In this document: positions 15,421 to 17,066 of the stretch, one piece after another | How positions within the stretch are numbered: the first letter of the stretch is position 1 | How the letters are laid out: each line of letters begins with the position of its first letter | Source: an uncultured Synergistales bacterium | Lineage (GTDB): Bacteria; Synergistota; Synergistia; Synergistales; Aminobacteriaceae | DNA: 17,066 bases | Assembly (NCBI GenBank): GCA_905236605.1 | Contig: CAJORD010000315.1 | Span: 1 to 17,066, forward strand | Direction: 5' to 3' | Position numbers and translations under genes: made by a program | Notes under the pieces: model-generated | The model's database searches: none | Seen by the model: the letters and a program-made list of their open reading frames with translations, nothing else | What the model was told of the DNA's origin: nothing

Positions 15421-15478
15421 TTAGGGATTAGGATTTTTGTTTTTTTATTCGCGTTCCTAATCCCTCATTCCAAAAATC
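15421..15478. repeat. Inverted heptad-repeat hairpin downstream of the YjfB-like gene
   Basis: AGGGATTAGGA (15423-15433) is a perfect 11-base inverted repeat with TCCTAATCCCT (15455-15465), around a 21-base A+T-rich loop. GATTTTTG (15432-15439) and CAAAAATC (15471-15478) form a second inverted pair that overlaps the first. On the - strand the right arm shows the heptads GAGGGAT and TAGGAAC. It abuts the stop of the YjfB-like gene and separates it from the amidohydrolase gene; it could act as a transcript-stabilising or attenuating hairpin. Confidence 0.75.
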
Positions 15479-15741
15479 TAAAATGTTCCGCTGTACTTTG
15501 TGGCGATACCGAGCACCTGCAACGAAGTTTCCATGAGTTCGTTTTGTTGCTTGACGAGCCACGCGCCGACGGCCATTTCAACTTTCGATTTACTTAAATC
15601 CATTGACGCCGCCGCGATGCTCATCGGGTCAGCTCCGCTCTCCGCGATTTTTGTGCTTGCGGCGTTGGCAGAGTTCAGAGAGTTCTGCATCATGGCCATG
15701 CCGTTTTTGCCTAGGGTGTCATAACTGTTCATACTAATCAT
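15478..15741 (-). CDS. YjfB-like putative motility protein
   Basis: This small protein of 87 residues has a C-terminal half (about 38-80) of the form DPMSIAAASMDLSKSKVEMA, then VGAWLVKQQNELMETSLQVL. It resembles the YjfB_motility family (pfam14070), whose Bacillus subtilis member is in the SigD motility regulon. The N-terminal ~35 residues are an Asn/Ser/Ala-rich extension (GMAMMQNSLNSANAAS). No signal peptide or catalytic motif is seen; it is predicted to be mainly helical. An AGGAGG site lies 11-12 bases before the chosen ATG; the Met at residue 4 is the alternative start. It may be the first gene of a - strand unit with the amidohydrolase gene and malQ, with a hairpin in the 84-base gap. 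Family assignment is from recalled sequence pattern only. Confidence 0.6.
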   Translation of the reverse strand: MISMNSYDTLGKNGMAMMQNSLNSANAASTKIAESGADPMSIAAASMDLSKSKVEMAVGAWLVKQQNELMETSLQVLGIATKYSGTF

Positions 15742-15774
15742 GATTTATTCCGCCTCCTTTCGTGAATGAAGATT

Positions 15775-15784
15775 ATTATATAAT
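15775..15784. promoter_or_regulatory. Overlapping divergent -10-like boxes
   Basis: The palindrome ATTATATAAT provides a TATAAT on the + strand (15779-15784), facing the hydrogenase regulator, and a TATAAT on the - strand (15780-15775), facing the YjfB-like gene. No convincing -35 hexamers are seen at normal spacing on either side. The 85-base gap between the divergent genes must contain both promoters, so a shared overlapping pair is plausible. Confidence 0.4.
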
Positions 15785-15826
15785 AAGAAAAAATTCAGTT
15801 TAATTTTCGGAGGTTTTGAGTTAGAA

Positions 15827-16069
15827 ATGGAAACAAGAGTTGCAGTTATGAGTATCATCGTCGAAAACATTCAATCGGTTGAGACACTGAACAATATTCT
15901 TCACGAGTATCGCGATTTTATAATTGGCCGCATGGGGATCCCGTATCATCATAAAAAAATTAACATCATCAGCATCGCCCTTGACGCTCCGCAAGATGAA
16001 ATTTCCGCACTGTCGGGACGCATTGGCAACCTTGAGGGCGTCAGCGTAAAGACAGCGTTTTCAAAATAA
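15827..16069 (+). CDS. Iron-only hydrogenase system regulator (TM1266 type)
   Basis: This 80-residue protein begins METRVAVMSIIVENIQSVETL and contains HEYRDFIIGRMGIPYHHKKINIISIALD, then SALSGRIGNLEGVSVKTAFSK. That is the pattern of the TM1266 putative iron-only hydrogenase system regulator family (TIGR03959), a small ferredoxin-like/ACT-like fold. Members are found next to [FeFe]-hydrogenase maturase genes; the ligand and target are not established. GGAGG lies 13 bases upstream of the ATG. hydE lies about 490 bases further on the same strand, which supports the assignment, although a toxin-antitoxin pair now separates them. Confidence 0.88.
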   Translation: METRVAVMSIIVENIQSVETLNNILHEYRDFIIGRMGIPYHHKKINIISIALDAPQDEISALSGRIGNLEGVSVKTAFSK

Positions 16070-16080
16070 GATTTGAAATC

Positions 16081-16308
16081 ATGACGTACAGTTTTGAACT
16101 TGACAAAGACACTCAAAAATTTGTTGAGGCTTATGCGTCAGAAACTGGCGAGAACGTTGGCGAACTTGCAAAAAAAATTCTTCTCGACCACATAGAGGAT
16201 ATTATGGACTTGAGGCTCTATGAACAGTCGAAGGCAGAATATGATGCCGATCCCGAAACTTATTCTCTCGATGAAATTGAAAAAGAATTAATGAGCAATG
16301 CGTTATAG
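16081..16308 (+). CDS. RelB-like antitoxin (DUF6290-type)
   Basis: This 75-residue acidic protein looks like an N-terminal ribbon-helix-helix DNA-binding domain: strand MTYSFELDKDTQKFVEAYA, then ETGENVGELAKKILLDHIED. An acidic C-terminal tail (about 48-75, EQSKAEYDADPETYSLDEIE) would wrap the toxin. The RelB/DUF6290 group pairs with RelE/ParE toxins and represses its own operon. It begins 11 bases after the hydrogenase regulator stop and overlaps the toxin gene by 11 bases. No strong Shine-Dalgarno sequence precedes the ATG. Confidence 0.82.
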   Translation: MTYSFELDKDTQKFVEAYASETGENVGELAKKILLDHIEDIMDLRLYEQSKAEYDADPETYSLDEIEKELMSNAL

Positions 16309-16561
16309 CGTCGAATTTTCAAAAAAGGCCCGAAGAGAATTAAAAAAACTTGATCCTAATGTTGCCTTAACGATAACAAAGTGGATCAGAAAAAATCTTG
16401 AAGGCTGTGAAAATCCTCGACGCTTCGGGAAATCACTCACGGGAAATTATTCAGGAAAATGGCGTTATAGGATTGGCGATTATAGAATTATTGCGGAAAT
16501 TCAGGACGACAAAATCATTATTCTTGTTACCGCGGTAGGTCATCGCAGAGAAATTTATTAA
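16298..16561 (+). CDS. RelE/ParE-family toxin
   Basis: This 87-residue basic protein has the full RelE fold: N-terminal MRYSVEFSKKARRELKKLD, a two-helix hairpin, then SLTGNYSGKWRYRIGDYRII and the terminal VGHRREIY. Candidate catalytic residues of RelE-type ribosome-dependent mRNA interferases are present: R56, R58, R63, R83/R84 and Y87. The GDYRII and VGHRREIY motifs are typical of RelE rather than of ParE gyrase inhibitors, but activity cannot be proved from sequence. Its ATG lies inside the antitoxin gene (11-base overlap), and it ends one base before hydE, so toxin and maturase are probably on the same transcript. Confidence 0.9.
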   Translation: MRYSVEFSKKARRELKKLDPNVALTITKWIRKNLEGCENPRRFGKSLTGNYSGKWRYRIGDYRIIAEIQDDKIIILVTAVGHRREIY

Positions 16562-16562
16562 G

Positions 16563-17066
16563 ATGAACGAAATTATTCACAAACTCGCGGCCTCTCATTC
16601 GCTTGAAATTCAAGAATACGAATTTTTAATTAAAAATCGAAACGATGGGGCCGCAAAACTTCTTCGCAAACTTGCTGACAAAACTCGCAGGGAGATTTAT
16701 GGCACTGATGTTTATGTTCGTGGCTTAATAGAAATTTCTAACATTTGCCGCAACGATTGTCTATACTGCGGAATCAGGCGCAGCAACACGAATTGTGAAC
16801 GCTACAGGCTCACGCCGGAGCAAATTCTTTCGTGCGCCGATGAAGGTTATGAATTAGGATTTAGAACTTTTGTTTTACAAGGCGGCGAGGATTCTTTTTT
16901 CACTGATGACGTACTTGGCGGAATCGTTCGTGAAATTAAATCGCGTCATTCAGACTGCGCCGTAACGCTCTCGATGGGAGAACGAAGTTTTGAGAGTTAT
17001 AAATTTTTGCGTGAATGCGGCGCGGACAGATATTTATTAAGACACGAGACCGCCGACAAAGAACAT
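16563..17066 (+). CDS. hydE: [FeFe]-hydrogenase H-cluster maturase HydE, 5' part
   Basis: The first 168 residues of a radical SAM protein run off the right edge. The [4Fe-4S]-binding motif CRNDCLYC (CX3CX2C; C62, C66, C69) is followed by GIRRSNTNCERYRLTPEQIL. Further conserved segments are GFRTFVLQGGED and AVTLSMGERSFESYKFLREC, then GADRYLLRHET. This matches HydE, which helps build the dithiomethylamine-bridged di-iron cluster of [FeFe]-hydrogenase, together with HydF and HydG. PylB-like radical SAM proteins are close relatives, but the upstream TM1266-type regulator favours HydE. The ATG lies one base after the toxin stop with only a weak ribosome binding site, which suggests coupling. Confidence 0.92.
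   Translation, partial: MNEIIHKLAASHSLEIQEYEFLIKNRNDGAAKLLRKLADKTRREIYGTDVYVRGLIEISNICRNDCLYCGIRRSNTNCERYRLTPEQILSCADEGYELGFRTFVLQGGEDSFFTDDVLGGIVREIKSRHSDCAVTLSMGERSFESYKFLRECGADRYLLRHETADKEH

Noticed and set aside
16081..16561. Insertion sequence or integron remnant carrying the toxin-antitoxin pair
   Set aside because: No transposase, terminal inverted repeats or target duplication are visible at the borders of the pair.

Overview
The window comes from a gene-dense bacterial chromosome of moderate G+C. The gene content fits a strictly anaerobic fermenter: a biotin-dependent carboxylase/decarboxylase subunit, [FeFe]-hydrogenase maturation genes, a c-di-AMP phosphodiesterase and a YjfB-type motility protein. 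The mix resembles Synergistota or Firmicutes/Negativicutes. I lean weakly to Synergistota, but no rRNA or other decisive marker is present. No gene-free stretch exceeds 300 bases.

Layout. (1) 1-5718, + strand: the 3' end of a carboxyltransferase subunit (OadA/PycB type), then phoH, a 7TM-HD c-di-AMP phosphodiesterase (pgpH), ybeY and a CBS-domain CorC/HlyC protein, closed by a strong terminator at 5726-5771. (2) 5770-10641: two divergent gene pairs around a 145-base intergenic region. On the - strand, a PP2C-type Ser/Thr phosphatase is followed by an exported SH3 protein. On the + strand, an exported Ig-like/TPR protein overlaps by 4 bases an orphan ParA ATPase that carries an AT-hook-like motif, an acidic Pro/Glu linker and an unrecognised C-terminal domain. 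I do not recognise this arrangement and regard it as the most novel part of the window. (3) 10746-14053: a secreted GH13 alpha-glucosidase converges on malQ; the two fit stepwise use of alpha-glucans outside and inside the cytoplasm. (4) 14071-15741, - strand: a YjfB-like small protein, then an amidohydrolase-family protein that has lost every recognisable metal ligand, then malQ. (5) 15827-17066, + strand: a TM1266-type hydrogenase regulator and the start of hydE, with a RelB/RelE-type toxin-antitoxin pair between them.

Three gene borders (1703-1770, 12483-12541, 15421-15478) carry related 7-base-period repeats based on (T/G)AGGRAT, arranged wholly or partly as hairpins. They touch or overlap stop codons and look like a small dispersed repeat family of this genome. 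Several genes use non-ATG starts: TTG for ybeY and the amidohydrolase, GTG for parA and the GH13 enzyme.
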